Notes: generated from the sequence alone by a model not told the origin. Positions 9,311 through 17,663 are shown, counted from the first letter of the stretch. The stretch: DNA of 51,184 nt from Methylobacterium sp. (GCF_019745455.1 NZ_JAIETD010000065.1:1-51184), one strand, 5' to 3'. Numbers and translations: made by a program.

Positions 9311-9874
9311 ATGGTGACGACGCAGAAGCAGCTCATGCTGGCAGGGGAGATGTACCAACCTGGCGATCCGGAGATCCGCGCCGACGCCGCGCGCTGCTTC
9401 GACTGGCTCGTGCGCTACAACCAGATGCTCGCCGTTCCGGCGGCCGAACGGCGCGGGATGCTCGCCGAGCTGTTCGCGGAGGTCGGCGAGGGCGCCGTCG
9501 TACGGCCGCCCTTCCATTGCGATTTCGGCTTCAACATCCATCTCGGCGCGCACGTCTTCCTCAACTTCAACTGCGTCATTCTCGATGTCACGACCGTCAC
9601 GATCGGCGAGCGCACGCAGATCGGCCCCGGCGTCCAGATTCTCACCGCCGACCATCCGCGCGATCCGGCTCAGCGCGAGGCCGGCATGGAATTCGCCAGA
9701 CCCATCATCATCGGGCGCAATGTCTGGATCGGCGGTGGAGCCCTGATCATGCCAGGCGTCACCATCGGCGACGACGCAGTCATCGGCGCCGGCAGCGTGG
9801 TGACGCGTGATGTGTCACCGGGCGCCACGGCTGTGGGCAACCCCGCGCGGCCGCTCGCGAAACCGCCGCGTTGA
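9311..9874 (+). CDS. maa: maltose-type sugar O-acetyltransferase (left-handed beta-helix)
   Basis: 187 residues, the normal length for the Maa/LacA/NodL group. The N-terminal Mac segment (KQLMLAGEMYQPGDPE) is followed by hexapeptide repeats from about residue 70 (GAHVFLNFN, IGERTQIGPGVQI, IGRNVWIGGGALIMPGV). The catalytic His is in TADHP. It moves acetyl from acetyl-CoA to a hydroxyl of a sugar or related acceptor in the cytosol. It is transcribed divergently from thiE and stands alone, so the acceptor cannot be named. Confidence 0.88.
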   Translation: MVTTQKQLMLAGEMYQPGDPEIRADAARCFDWLVRYNQMLAVPAAERRGMLAELFAEVGEGAVVRPPFHCDFGFNIHLGAHVFLNFNCVILDVTTVTIGERTQIGPGVQILTADHPRDPAQREAGMEFARPIIIGRNVWIGGGALIMPGVTIGDDAVIGAGSVVTRDVSPGATAVGNPARPLAKPPR

Positions 9875-9934
9875 CCCTGGCCTGCGATCTGCGAAGAGCA
9901 GTGATATGAACGGCTTGCGGGGCGAGAACGAAGC

Positions 9935-10930
9935 GTGACGACGGCGGATGACACCCTACGGGCCGAGGCGGGCGCCGCTCTCGCGAACCCGTCGGCGGTC
10001 GGCCTCGTCGCGGTTATCGTGGCGGCGACGGACGGCGAACCGCGGGCCCTGACCGTTCAGGTACCGGGTCAGGCGACGGGACGAGGCGACGGCCTGCCCT
10101 ACGGTCCCCTCGTACCCGAGCACCCGACCTTGGAACGGGGCCTTCGCGCCTGGGTCGAGCGCCAGACCCATCAGCGCCTCGGCTATGTCGAGCAGCTCTA
10201 CACCTTCGGCGACCGCGACCGGCAGGGCGAGGATTCGGCCGGTCTGCACTCCCTTTCCGTGGCCTACCTGGCTCTGGTGCGCGAGATGCGCCCGGCCGGC
10301 CTCGCCGAGGCCTCCTGGCGCAACTGGTACAGCTACCTGCCATGGGAGGATTGGCGCGCCGGCCGGCCCGAAGCCCTCGCCGAGATCGAGCGCAAGCTCC
10401 TCGCCTGGGCCGAAGAGGCCGTCGACCCGAAGCTGCGCCGCCGCCGCGAGGATCGGCTCGGCCTGACCTTCGGCCTGTGCGGCGGCGCCTGGAACGAGGA
10501 AAGGGTGCTGGAGCGCTACGAACTGCTGTTCGAGGCCGGCCTGATCCCCGAGGCGCAGGGCCAGCCCGGAGAGGCCTGCAACGCCGAGGTTACCGGCCAG
10601 CCCATGGCCTTCGACCATCGCCGTGTCCTCGCCACCGCGATCGGGCGCCTGCGCGGCAAGATCAAGTACCGTCCGGTCGTGTTCGAACTCCTGCCACCGA
10701 CCTTCACGCTGTTCCAGCTTCAGCGGACGGTCGAGGCCCTGTCCGGCACCGAACTGCACAAGCAGAATTTTCGCCGCTTGGTGGCCCAGCAGGGTCTCGT
10801 CGAGGAGACCGAGAACCTCACCAGCGGCACCACGGGGCGCCCAGCCCGCCTGATGCGGTTCCGACGCGAGGTGCTGCTGGAGCGGCCTGCACCGGGTTTC
10901 AGGCTGACGCCGTCGCGGCGGCAGAGCTGA
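9935..10930 (+). CDS. nadQ: Nudix-related NAD biosynthesis regulator (COG4111/NadQ type)
   Basis: 331 residues from GTG 9935. It has a Nudix-like N-terminal half (LTVQVPGQ, then LERGLRAWVERQTHQRLGYV and EQLYTFGD) that lacks a clear Nudix-box catalytic motif, and a C-terminal winged-helix-like region around FELLPPTFTLFQLQRTVEAL. I recall this architecture as the alphaproteobacterial NAD-pathway regulator called NadQ; that is memory, not a search. Placement immediately before nadA-nadB-nadC, with two matching palindromes in between, supports the role. It probably senses an NAD-related ligand and represses nadABC. Confidence 0.75.
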   Translation: MTTADDTLRAEAGAALANPSAVGLVAVIVAATDGEPRALTVQVPGQATGRGDGLPYGPLVPEHPTLERGLRAWVERQTHQRLGYVEQLYTFGDRDRQGEDSAGLHSLSVAYLALVREMRPAGLAEASWRNWYSYLPWEDWRAGRPEALAEIERKLLAWAEEAVDPKLRRRREDRLGLTFGLCGGAWNEERVLERYELLFEAGLIPEAQGQPGEACNAEVTGQPMAFDHRRVLATAIGRLRGKIKYRPVVFELLPPTFTLFQLQRTVEALSGTELHKQNFRRLVAQQGLVEETENLTSGTTGRPARLMRFRREVLLERPAPGFRLTPSRRQS

Positions 10931-10977
10931 GCCGCCCGCTGCCGATGCAGCCAAAATTATTGCGTCGCAAAATTGTT

Positions 10978-10994
10978 ATGCTCATTCTCAGCAT
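10978..10994. promoter_or_regulatory. palindromic operator 1 upstream of nadA
   Basis: The 17-base site ATGCTCATTCTCAGCAT is an imperfect palindrome that aligns with operator 2 at 13 of 17 positions, including both ATGCT/AGCAT arms. It ends three bases before a putative -35 element. Probably a binding site of the adjacent NadQ-like regulator. Confidence 0.65.
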
Positions 10995-10997
10995 ATC

Positions 10998-11026
10998 TAG
11001 ACAAGCGACGATCGACAGCCTACGTT
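10998..11026 (+). promoter_or_regulatory. putative sigma-70 promoter of nadABC
   Basis: TAGACA (10998-11003) and TACGTT (11021-11026) are separated by 17 bases, a reasonable housekeeping promoter. It lies between the two operators, so a dimer at operator 2 would cover the predicted start site. Confidence 0.4.
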
Positions 11027-11036
11027 AGTCGGCACA

Positions 11037-11053
11037 ATGCTCAATTTGAGCAT
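11037..11053. promoter_or_regulatory. palindromic operator 2 overlapping the nadA leader
   Basis: ATGCTCAA-T-TTGAGCAT is a perfect palindrome with 8-base arms around one central base. It is centred 59 bases after operator 1. An ATG inside it opens the nadA frame, but the real start is downstream after an AGGAG-type ribosome site, so this is an operator and not coding. Confidence 0.7.
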
Positions 11054-11069
11054 AAGTGAGGAGGCGTTC

Positions 11070-12086
11070 ATGGCGGCCACCACGCTCCCGGCGAGTTCGG
11101 GCATGTCGGCAGGTTTCCCCCTGCCGCAGATCTACGAGCGCGTGAGCCGTCACGTGCCTGCGATCGAGTGGCCGACGATGGCCGGCGACGTTGCCGCGAT
11201 CCTTGCGCTCAAGAAGCAGCGCAACGCCGTCATCCTAGCGCACAATTACCAGGCACCCGAGATCTTCCACACGGTGGCCGATATCGTCGGCGACAGCCTG
11301 GCGCTGGCCCGCGAGGCGGTGACCGTCGATGCCGACGTGATCGTGCTCGCCGGCGTCCACTTCATGGCCGAGACGGCCAAGCTCCTCAATCCGGGCAAGA
11401 CCGTCCTGATCCCGGACATGCGCGCCGGCTGCTCGCTCGCCGATTCGATCACCGCCGCCGATGTGCGCGGCCTGCGGGAGAAGTATCCCGGCGTGCCGAT
11501 CGTGACCTACGTCAACACCTCCGCGGCGGTGAAGGCCGAGTCGGACGTATGCTGCACCTCGGGCAACGCGGTCGACGTGGTGCGCTCGCTGAATGCCCCG
11601 CGCGTCCTGATGATTCCGGACGAATTCCTGGCACAGAACGTCCAGGCGATGGTGCCCGAGGTCGAGATCCTGACCTGGGCCGGCCATTGCGAGGTGCACG
11701 AGCAATTCACCCCGGCCGATATCCGCGAGGTCCGCGAGAGCTATCCCGGCGTCACCGTCATCGCCCATCCCGAATGTCCGCCGGACGTCGTGGCGGAGTC
11801 CGACTTCTCGGGCTCGACCGCGATGATGATGAACTTCGTGCTCGAGAAGCGGCCGGCGCAGGTGGTGCTCGTCACCGAATGCTCGATGGGCGACAACATC
11901 GCGGCGGCGAACCCGGACATCGAGTTCATCAAGCCGTGCAACCTCTGCCCGCACATGAAGCGGATGAGTCTCGCCAACATCCGCCACGCGCTCGAGACGC
12001 TGACCCACGAGGTCACGGTGGAGCCCGAACTCGCCGAGCGCGCCCGCGCGGCGGTGGAGCGCATGCTCGCGGTGCGTCCGCGATGA
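11070..12086 (+). CDS. nadA: quinolinate synthase
   Basis: 338 residues from ATG 11070, preceded by the strong ribosome site GAGGAG at 11059-11064. The upstream in-frame ATG at 11037 is inside an operator palindrome. NadA is the [4Fe-4S] enzyme that condenses iminoaspartate with dihydroxyacetone phosphate to quinolinate. Seen: [12 protein letters not shown] near the N-terminus, a [12 protein letters not shown] segment, cysteines in [10 protein letters not shown] and in CNLCPHM for the cluster, and the [11 protein letters not shown] and HPECPPDVV segments. Its stop overlaps the nadB start (ATGA), so the two are coupled. Confidence 0.96.
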   Translation: MAATTLPASSGMSAGFPLPQIYERVSRHVPAIEWPTMAGDVAAILALKKQRNAVILAHNYQAPEIFHTVADIVGDSLALAREAVTVDADVIVLAGVHFMAETAKLLNPGKTVLIPDMRAGCSLADSITAADVRGLREKYPGVPIVTYVNTSAAVKAESDVCCTSGNAVDVVRSLNAPRVLMIPDEFLAQNVQAMVPEVEILTWAGHCEVHEQFTPADIREVRESYPGVTVIAHPECPPDVVAESDFSGSTAMMMNFVLEKRPAQVVLVTECSMGDNIAAANPDIEFIKPCNLCPHMKRMSLANIRHALETLTHEVTVEPELAERARAAVERMLAVRPR

Positions 12087-13630
12087 ACGCGCCCTCCCGT
12101 TTTCCCTTCCGGCCCTTGGCAGCGGATCGCGTCGTTGTGGTCGGAGCCGGTGTCGCCGGCCTCGCCACGGCCTTGCGCCTCGCGCCTTTGCCGGTGACGC
12201 TGCTGACCGCCGCGCCGCTGGGTTCGGGCACCGCCACGGGCTGGGCCCAGGGCGGCGTTGCCGCCGCCATCGGCGAGGACGATGCCCCCGCCCTCCACGC
12301 GGCCGACACCGAAGCGGCCGGTGCCGGCCTGACCGATCCTGCCGTCGCCTTCCGGGTCGCCGAGGCCGGCCCCGGCCTGATCGGCTGGCTCGTGGGGCTC
12401 GGCGCGCCTTTCGACGGCGATGCGGAGGGCGCCCTGGCACTCGGCCTGGAGGCTGCGCATTCGCGTCGTCGCATCGTCCGGGCCGGCGGCGATTCCACCG
12501 GCCGGGCGGTGCTCGAGACCCTGGTCAATGCCGTCGCCTCGACGCCCTCGATCGAGGTCGTGGTCGCCTCGGCCCGAGATCTCATGCGCGACGACACCGG
12601 CGCCGTTGCCGGGGTGCTGTGCGAGCGGGACGGTGCGGTCTTTCCGCTCCCTGCCCGCGCCGTGGTGCTGGCGACGGGCGGCGTCGGCGCCCTCTATTCC
12701 TCGACCACCAACCCGCGCGGCGCCGGCGGCAGCGGCCTCGCTTTGGCGGCGCGTGCCGGGGCTGTCATGCGCGACATGGAGTTCGTGCAGTTCCACCCGA
12801 CCGCCATCGCCACCGGTGCCGACCCGATGCCGCTCGCCACCGAGGCCCTGCGCGGCGAGGGCGCGCGGTTGATCGACCAGAACGGCGATCCGGTGATGGC
12901 GGGGATCAGCGGTGGCGACCTCGCTCCGCGCGACGTCGTCGCCCGCGCGATCTTCCAGGCCCAAAGCCGGGGCCAGGAAGTCTTCCTCGATTGCCGCGGG
13001 GCACTCGGCGCCCGGATGGCGTCGCGCTTCCCGACGGTGGCGGGCCTTTGTGCGGCGGCAGGGATCGACCCGCAGCGCCGGCCGATCCCGGTCCGGCCGG
13101 CCGCGCACTACCACATGGGCGGCGTGAAGGTGGATTCCTCCGGCGCGAGTTCTGTCCCCGGCCTCTATGCCTGCGGCGAGGTCGCCTCGACCGGGCTGCA
13201 CGGCGCCAACCGGCTCGCGAGCAACTCCCTGCTCGAAGCCCTCGCCTTCGCCCCGCGGATTGCCGAGGCGATCAGTGCCGGTGTCGCGCGAAGCTCGTCA
13301 CTTCTCCCCGGCGCATGGCCGGGCGCGATCGGGACGCCCGGGACGCAGAGCCTCCGCGCCGTGATGGAGACCCATGTCGGCGTCGTCCGCGATGGCGAGG
13401 GCCTGCGCGAAGCCGTGCGCCGGCTGGCCGAGGCCGCAGGACGCGGCTGCGACGCGGCGCTCACCGGCCTCCTCATCGCCGCTTCAGCCCTGTCCCGGAC
13501 CGAGAGCAGGGGCGCCCATTGGCGCAGCGATCATCCGGGCCTCGCAGCGGCGATCCATACCGAACTCACCCTCGCCGAGGTATGGGACCGTGTGGATGGG
13601 CTCCTGGCAAAGCCCTCCGTCGACGCCTGA
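12083..13630 (+). CDS. nadB: L-aspartate oxidase
   Basis: 515 residues from ATG 12083, overlapping the nadA stop by four bases. It oxidises L-aspartate to iminoaspartate with FAD. It shows the Rossmann FAD motif ([15 protein letters not shown]), the [11 protein letters not shown] segment, the [10 protein letters not shown] substrate-domain motif, the R-A-A-H-Y-H-M-G-G segment and a C-terminal [17 protein letters not shown]. The C-terminal helical domain is slightly short, ending at [11 protein letters not shown]. The product is handed to NadA, whose gene precedes it. Confidence 0.96.
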   Translation: MNAPSRFPFRPLAADRVVVVGAGVAGLATALRLAPLPVTLLTAAPLGSGTATGWAQGGVAAAIGEDDAPALHAADTEAAGAGLTDPAVAFRVAEAGPGLIGWLVGLGAPFDGDAEGALALGLEAAHSRRRIVRAGGDSTGRAVLETLVNAVASTPSIEVVVASARDLMRDDTGAVAGVLCERDGAVFPLPARAVVLATGGVGALYSSTTNPRGAGGSGLALAARAGAVMRDMEFVQFHPTAIATGADPMPLATEALRGEGARLIDQNGDPVMAGISGGDLAPRDVVARAIFQAQSRGQEVFLDCRGALGARMASRFPTVAGLCAAAGIDPQRRPIPVRPAAHYHMGGVKVDSSGASSVPGLYACGEVASTGLHGANRLASNSLLEALAFAPRIAEAISAGVARSSSLLPGAWPGAIGTPGTQSLRAVMETHVGVVRDGEGLREAVRRLAEAAGRGCDAALTGLLIAASALSRTESRGAHWRSDHPGLAAAIHTELTLAEVWDRVDGLLAKPSVDA

Positions 13631-13682
13631 TGATCTTCTCGATCGATCACCTCGATATGGATCAGATCTTCCTAACCCCCAC

Positions 13683-13816
13683 CTCATCCTGAGAGCCTGC
13701 CCCGGACTTGATCCGGGGTGCCGCGTCAGCGGCCTCGAAGGAGCCTTCCAGAAGCCTCTGCGCCTGCTGCAACCCTCCTTCGAGGCCTCCGCTTCGCTTC
13801 GGCAGCTCAGGATGAG
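13683..13816. repeat. REP-like palindromic extragenic element between nadB and nadC
   Basis: A nested inverted repeat: outer arms CTCATCCTGAG (13683-13693) and CTCAGGATGAG (13806-13816), inner arms GGCCTCGAAGGAG (13731-13743) and CTCCTTCGAGGCC (13775-13787), plus a small hairpin CCCCGGA-CTTGA-TCCGGGG (13700-13718). All arms are perfect. Such elements are scattered in intergenic DNA of Methylobacterium and related genomes. It interrupts the nad operon and may form a strong RNA structure. Confidence 0.8.
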
Positions 13817-13891
13817 TCGGAGGGTTGGGACAGTCACGAGCCCATCCATTAGTCACATGAAGCGGCGCCGGGCACGATCATCCCGGCATCC

Positions 13892-14764
13892 ATGAGGCCT
13901 GTTTCCATGCGCGACGACCTGCTTCCCCTGCCCCGTCTCCTCGTCGAGCCGATCGTGCGCGCGGCCTTGCTGGAGGATCTCGGCCGGGCTGGCGACATCA
14001 CCACCGATGCGATCGTGCCGGCGAGCGCCAGGCTCGACAGCGTGATTGCGGCGCGCCAGCACGGGGTCATCTCCGGGGTCGATGCCGCGGCGATGGCGTT
14101 CGAGCTGATCGATCCGGCCGTGACGGTGGCGGTCGAGCGCGGCGACGCCGCCCTCGTCGCCCCCGGCGACGTCGTCCTGCGCCTCTCCGGCCCGGCCCGC
14201 GCCATCCTCACCGCCGAGAGGGTCGCCCTCAATCTGCTCTGCCGGATGTCGGGGGTCGCCACCGCCACGCACGGCCTCGTGGAGGCGGCACGCCCGCACG
14301 GCAAGGCCAGCATCGTCTGCACCCGCAAGACCACGCCGGGCCTGCGCGCCCTCGAGAAGCACGCGGTGCGTGCCGGTGGCGGCTCCAACCATCGCTTCGG
14401 CCTCGACGACGCCGTCCTGATCAAGGACAACCACGTCGCGGTAGCCGGCGGCATCGTCCCGGCGATCGAGAGGGCGCGCTCGCGGGCCGGGCATCTCGTG
14501 AAGATCGAGATCGAGGTCGACACCCTCGACCAGCTCGAACAGGCGCTATCCGTCGGCGCCGACGCGGTGCTCCTCGACAACATGAGCCCGGAGCAGCTCA
14601 CCCGCGCCGTCGCGATGATCGCCGGCCGTGCCCTCTCGGAGGCCTCGGGCCGCATCACGCGGGAGACCGTCGGCGCCGTGGCGGCGTCCGGCGTCGACCT
14701 GATTTCCTGCGGCTGGATCACCCACAGCGCGCCGATCATCGACCTCGGCCTCGACGCTGCTTGA
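13892..14764 (+). CDS. nadC: nicotinate-nucleotide pyrophosphorylase (carboxylating)
   Basis: 290 residues from ATG 13892 (ATG 13907 is also possible). NadC converts quinolinate and PRPP to nicotinate mononucleotide, the last step of the nadABC set. Seen: the ALLEDLGRAGDITTDAI N-terminal segment, ERVALNLLCRMSGVAT, the catalytic CTRKTTPGLR motif, the AGGGSNHRFGLDDAVLIKDN segment and the C-terminal barrel glycine turns. It is separated from nadB by 261 bases holding the REP-like element, so it may be read through or have its own promoter; no operator palindrome is visible before it. Confidence 0.96.
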   Translation: MRPVSMRDDLLPLPRLLVEPIVRAALLEDLGRAGDITTDAIVPASARLDSVIAARQHGVISGVDAAAMAFELIDPAVTVAVERGDAALVAPGDVVLRLSGPARAILTAERVALNLLCRMSGVATATHGLVEAARPHGKASIVCTRKTTPGLRALEKHAVRAGGGSNHRFGLDDAVLIKDNHVAVAGGIVPAIERARSRAGHLVKIEIEVDTLDQLEQALSVGADAVLLDNMSPEQLTRAVAMIAGRALSEASGRITRETVGAVAASGVDLISCGWITHSAPIIDLGLDAA

Positions 14765-14770
14765 GGTCAA

Positions 14771-14789
14771 GGCCGTGTAAACCACGGCC
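14771..14789 (+). terminator. short hairpin after nadC
   Basis: GGCCGTG-TAAAC-CACGGCC, a perfect 7-base stem seven bases after the nadC stop. There is no following T-run, so termination is only suggested. Confidence 0.35.
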
Positions 14790-14890
14790 AAGCCGCCACA
14801 CTGTTGCCACGGAGTCACGACGCCGGGGCAAGTGTTGCTGCGGTGCGATTAGACCTTGGCTTTAGACGGTACGCGTTTACGTCTTGGCGA

Positions 14891-14930
14891 AACTCAATGC
14901 GTTAAGGTGCGCCGCTGCCACCTTTGAGTT
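14891..14930 (+). other. bulged hairpin in the leader of the L,D-transpeptidase gene
   Basis: AACTCA pairs with TGAGTT and AAGGTG pairs with CACCTT, giving 12 base pairs with a 7-base bulge on the left arm and a 9-base loop. It ends 34 bases before the start codon. It may be a translational control structure or chance. Confidence 0.3.
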
Positions 14931-14964
14931 CCCCAAGATTTTCGCCTGTATTCGAGAGGCCTTG

Positions 14965-15630
14965 ATGCGTCGTTTCGCTACCGCCCTGACCGGGCTTGCC
15001 TGCATGACGGCTGGCTGGGCCATGCCCGCCGCCGCCTACGAGATCGACCCGCTCACTCGCCAGCCCCTCGACAACGCGCTGCTCGTCCGCGTTCGGCCGC
15101 AGAACGAGCCCATCGCGACGCCCATCCCGACCGCGAACGCCTCGCTCAGCCCATCAGATCCGCTCGCATCGGCCGTGCCGCAGATGTCGGCGATCCAGCG
15201 CGAGACCGTAGCCTATAATGGTCCCTACGGCGCAGGTACCATCGTGGTCTCCACCGCCGAGCGCCGCCTGTACTACGTGATGGGCAACGGCCAGGCCCTG
15301 CGCTACGGCGTCGGCGTCGGTCGTCCCGGCTTCACCTGGGGCGGGGTCCAGACCATCACGATGAAGCGGGAATGGCCGGATTGGCGTCCCCCGGCTCAAA
15401 TGCTGCGCCGCCGTCCGGACCTGCCTCGCTTCATGAAGGGCGGGCTCGAGAACCCGCTCGGCGCCCGCGCCCTCTATCTCGGCAGCTCGATCTACCGCAT
15501 CCACGGCTCCAACGAGCCGGAATCGATCGGCGGCGCCGTTTCGTCGGGCTGCATCCGCATGACCAACGACGACGTCGCCGACCTCTATACCCGCGCCAAG
15601 GTCGGCACGAAGGTCGTCGTCCTGCGCTGA
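14965..15630 (+). CDS. L,D-transpeptidase (YkuD fold), canonical active site
   Basis: 221 residues from ATG 14965, where a signal peptide (MRRFATALTGLACMTAGWA, cut after AAA) begins; the frame upstream has no such feature. It cross-links or attaches proteins to peptidoglycan meso-diaminopimelate residues in the periplasm. The YkuD domain fills the C-terminal two thirds: the TIVVSTAERRLYYV strand, catalytic His about 180 (YRIHGSNEP) and catalytic Cys about 196 in VSSGCIRM, then the closing strand VGTKVVVLR. It stands alone, ends before a strong terminator, and is related to the second YkuD gene at 22231. Confidence 0.9.
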   Translation: MRRFATALTGLACMTAGWAMPAAAYEIDPLTRQPLDNALLVRVRPQNEPIATPIPTANASLSPSDPLASAVPQMSAIQRETVAYNGPYGAGTIVVSTAERRLYYVMGNGQALRYGVGVGRPGFTWGGVQTITMKREWPDWRPPAQMLRRRPDLPRFMKGGLENPLGARALYLGSSIYRIHGSNEPESIGGAVSSGCIRMTNDDVADLYTRAKVGTKVVVLR

Positions 15631-15656
15631 TCTTCGGACCGTTGCCACGATCGATC

Positions 15657-15692
15657 AGGACTTCGGCGATGACAACTCGTCGAAGTCCTTTT
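15657..15692 (+). terminator. rho-independent terminator after the L,D-transpeptidase gene
   Basis: AGGACTTCGGCGA pairs with TCGTCGAAGTCCT (13 pairs with one G-T), has a 7-base loop, and ends in TTTT. Confidence 0.8.
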
Positions 15693-16106
15693 GCGTTAGC
15701 GATCAATCTATCCAATGCGCGCTGCCGGTTTACAGTAGCGAGATCCGTGTGTATTTTTCGGTCTAATTCTGTTCGCGCGTATTCTTTGATGACGGCAGGT
15801 ATTGTTCGATAGTCGCTTGCGCGCCCGTATTTCTATCGTTCTCGCGCCGCTTCGACAGCATTGACCGTCCGCCCGTCGACTCAGTTCCGGGTTCGGTCAG
15901 CCTGCGGCGGATCGCAGGCGACGAGGCGTGAGGTCGCTGAAGCTCGTGCGAGTTCGAACAACGTCAGAGGCGACTCGCGCCATCTCGTTGATCGTCCGGG
16001 CTGCAGGATCCGGAACTGTCGCTTTATGAGGCATGCGTCGAGCGAGCGCCTATCTGGGCGCTCACTGAACCGGCTCTCATCATGGCCCGAATAATTCGGT
16101 CCGCCG
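15693..16106. other. intergenic stretch without recognised gene
   Basis: About 410 bases, somewhat less GC-rich near 15720-15840. Only short unconvincing frames occur and I see no protein or RNA signature. The ECF-type promoter of the His-rich gene begins at its right end. Confidence 0.5.
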
Positions 16107-16136
16107 GTGAACCGAAACCAGCTCTGCCGCGACCAA
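16107..16136 (+). promoter_or_regulatory. ECF-type promoter of the His-rich protein gene
   Basis: GTGAACCG (16107-16114), 12 bases, then CCGCGACCAA (16127-16136). It matches the promoters at 18248-18277 and 20561-20590 in both boxes (one mismatch) with identical spacing. The start codon follows 45 bases later, leaving room for a leader with an AGGAGG ribosome site. Confidence 0.8.
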
Positions 16137-16181
16137 CTGAAGTCAGAGCCTGCTGATGGCTCTAGAACTCAGGAGGCAGAC

Positions 16182-16487
16182 ATGTTCGGTTCTCGTAAGC
16201 TCATCCCGCTCCTCGTTGTCTTCGGCATGGGAGCGTTCGGCGCAACGGCGGCCCTGGCCCATGGGCCCGGCCACAAAGGCCACGGTCACGGGGGTCACGG
16301 TCATGGGGGGCATGGTCATGGGGGGCATGGTCATGGGGGGCATGGTCATGGTCATTGGGGGCATGGACACGGTCACTGGGGTCACGGGCACTACGGGTTC
16401 AGGCCTGTCTATTACGGCGGATATTGCCGTCTCCGTCGCGGCTACAATGCCTTCGGCGAATTCGTGGTCCGGAAGGTCTGCCACTGA
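16182..16487 (+). CDS. small exported His/Gly-rich protein
   Basis: 101 residues from ATG 16182, with AGGAGG at 16171-16176. A clear signal peptide (LIPLLVVFGMGAFGATAALA) precedes a mature part beginning HGPGHKGHGHGG. About 35 residues of Gly-His repeats (GHGGH units) are followed by a Tyr/Arg-rich tail (YRRLRRGY style spacing, with two Cys) ending in VRKVCH. His-Gly repeats bind Ni, Zn, Cu or Co in other proteins, so periplasmic metal binding is a reasonable inference. It has the same ECF-type promoter as the sigma operon transcribed towards it from the other side. No named family is recognised. Confidence 0.8.
   Translation: MFGSRKLIPLLVVFGMGAFGATAALAHGPGHKGHGHGGHGHGGHGHGGHGHGGHGHGHWGHGHGHWGHGHYGFRPVYYGGYCRLRRGYNAFGEFVVRKVCH
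16299..16343 (+). repeat. 15-base tandem repeat inside the His-rich gene
   Basis: Three exact copies of GGTCATGGGGGGCAT, with degenerate copies on both sides, encode Gly-His-Gly-Gly-His. The identity at silent positions suggests recent slippage expansion. Confidence 0.9.
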
Positions 16488-16608
16488 TCGGCAAGCTGCG
16501 CGTAGCCGAGCAATGATCCAGGCGATCGTGGGCAAGAGGGACCGCGTTTTGGCTCAGCTCGCCTGGAGCAGGCATCGATAGGTGACGCTATCGAAAGGCT
16601 GTTTTTTG

Positions 16609-16643
16609 AAACGCCCGTGCCCTCGAACCGGCACGGGCGTTTT
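16609..16643 (+). terminator. rho-independent terminator downstream of the His-rich gene
   Basis: AAACGCCCGTGCC and GGCACGGGCGTTT form a perfect 13-base stem with an 8-base loop and a T-run; the A-run on the left could let it work in both directions. Confidence 0.9.
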
Positions 16644-16663
16644 ACGTTCATAGACGGTCATGA

Positions 16664-16860
16664 TCAGGGTAGAACGGCGCCTATGATGAAGCGGGCCTCG
16701 TAGTGCCATTCGAGCGTGTTCGCACCCGCGGCGATCGATGGGCGGGAAGACGGTCCCCTAAGACCGATATCGTCGAGGACCGCGCCCGGGCCGAACACCG
16801 GCACCGGCTCGAGACAGATATGAATCGGTGTGAAGCACCCATCGATACGACGGCCTTCCG
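16664..16860 (-). pseudogene. possible remnant of an aldose 1-epimerase-like C-terminus
   Basis: In the minus frame ending at 16664 the segment ICLEPVPVFGPGAVLDDIGL, then IAAGANTLEWHYEARFI, resembles the last strands of galactose mutarotase-type proteins (conserved E-P, then a glycine turn and a hydrophobic strand). The sequence upstream in that frame shows no matching N-terminal domain. It may be a decayed fragment; the similarity is weak and judged by eye. Confidence 0.25.
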
Positions 16861-16997
16861 GAGACTTCGGACGGCACCGCTCAGAGCCGCTTGGACGGAG
16901 GCTCGGTCGGTCGAATTTGCGATCCCTCCATCGAACGAACCGTAGGTGTCCTTTCACCCGCACAATGGGGATAGACAATCTTCATCCCTTCACTCTG

Positions 16998-17663
16998 CTA
17001 CCGGGCGGGTGCCGTCTCCGGCACCGCCAGTTGAACCACTCCGGGCTGCGCGCGCAGCCGATCGAGCGTGGCGCTCAACGCTCCGGCATCCGCGGCGATC
17101 CGGACGCGGTAGAGGTTGCCCGCGCGGGGACCGTCGACGATGGACCCCTTCGCCTCGCGCAGCGTGTCGGCAATTCGCTCGGCGGTCGCCTGAGACGCGA
17201 AGGCGACGAGGATGACCGTGCCCCCGGGTTCGGTCTCGCGATGAGAGGCGGTCTCGTAGGATGGCGCCGGGGTACCGAGCCATGTGCTGGTCAGCAGACC
17301 TCCTTGAAGCAGGATCAGGAGGGAGGCCGCGAGCGCCGTTCCGGCCAGGACCGGAGGCGACAAGCCCGCCAGCATCGCACCGATCCGCGCCAGCCATCCT
17401 CCCGAGGTTCGCCGCCCAGCGAGATCGGCATCGATACGCTCGAACAGACCGTCGCGACTTCGCCGCGACGGCGCACCGAGAGCCTCGTTCAAGGCGACGG
17501 TCTCGCGCTGCTCGGTCTTCGCCAGATTGAGGCGGCGGGCGAGATCGGGCTCGCGTGCCAGTGCCGCATCGAGCCGGTCGGCCTCCCCTCGGTCGAGACG
17601 GCCGGTGGCGTGCCAGGGCAAGAGGAGGTCGTCCTCGGCGCGTTCGGGATCGGGCGTCGTCAT
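16998..17663 (-). CDS. anti-sigma factor, single membrane-spanning
   Basis: 221 residues, following the ECF sigma gene after a 10-base gap. The N-terminal about 90 residues are a helical, charged anti-sigma-like domain (LLLPWHATGRLDRGEADRLD). One hydrophobic segment around residues 95-120 (VLAGTALAASLLILLQGGLL) crosses the inner membrane, and a C-terminal periplasmic domain of about 95 residues follows. The protein has no cysteine, so the usual zinc-binding HxxxCxxC motif is absent. It should hold the sigma factor inactive until a periplasmic signal. The identification rests on operon position and topology more than on a strong motif. Confidence 0.8.
   Translation of the reverse strand: MTTPDPERAEDDLLLPWHATGRLDRGEADRLDAALAREPDLARRLNLAKTEQRETVALNEALGAPSRRSRDGLFERIDADLAGRRTSGGWLARIGAMLAGLSPPVLAGTALAASLLILLQGGLLTSTWLGTPAPSYETASHRETEPGGTVILVAFASQATAERIADTLREAKGSIVDGPRAGNLYRVRIAADAGALSATLDRLRAQPGVVQLAVPETAPAR

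Noticed and set aside
11168..12082. Long frame extending nadB upstream across nadA
   Set aside because: NadB begins cleanly at 12083 with its FAD motif; the upstream part is an alternative frame of nadA.
15861..16094. 77-codon frame upstream of the His-rich gene
   Set aside because: Arg/Ser-rich composition typical of a spurious frame, with no ribosome site or motif.
16299..16343. Tandem repeat considered as a CRISPR-like array
   Set aside because: The repeat is in frame within a coding gene, has no spacers, and no cas genes are present.
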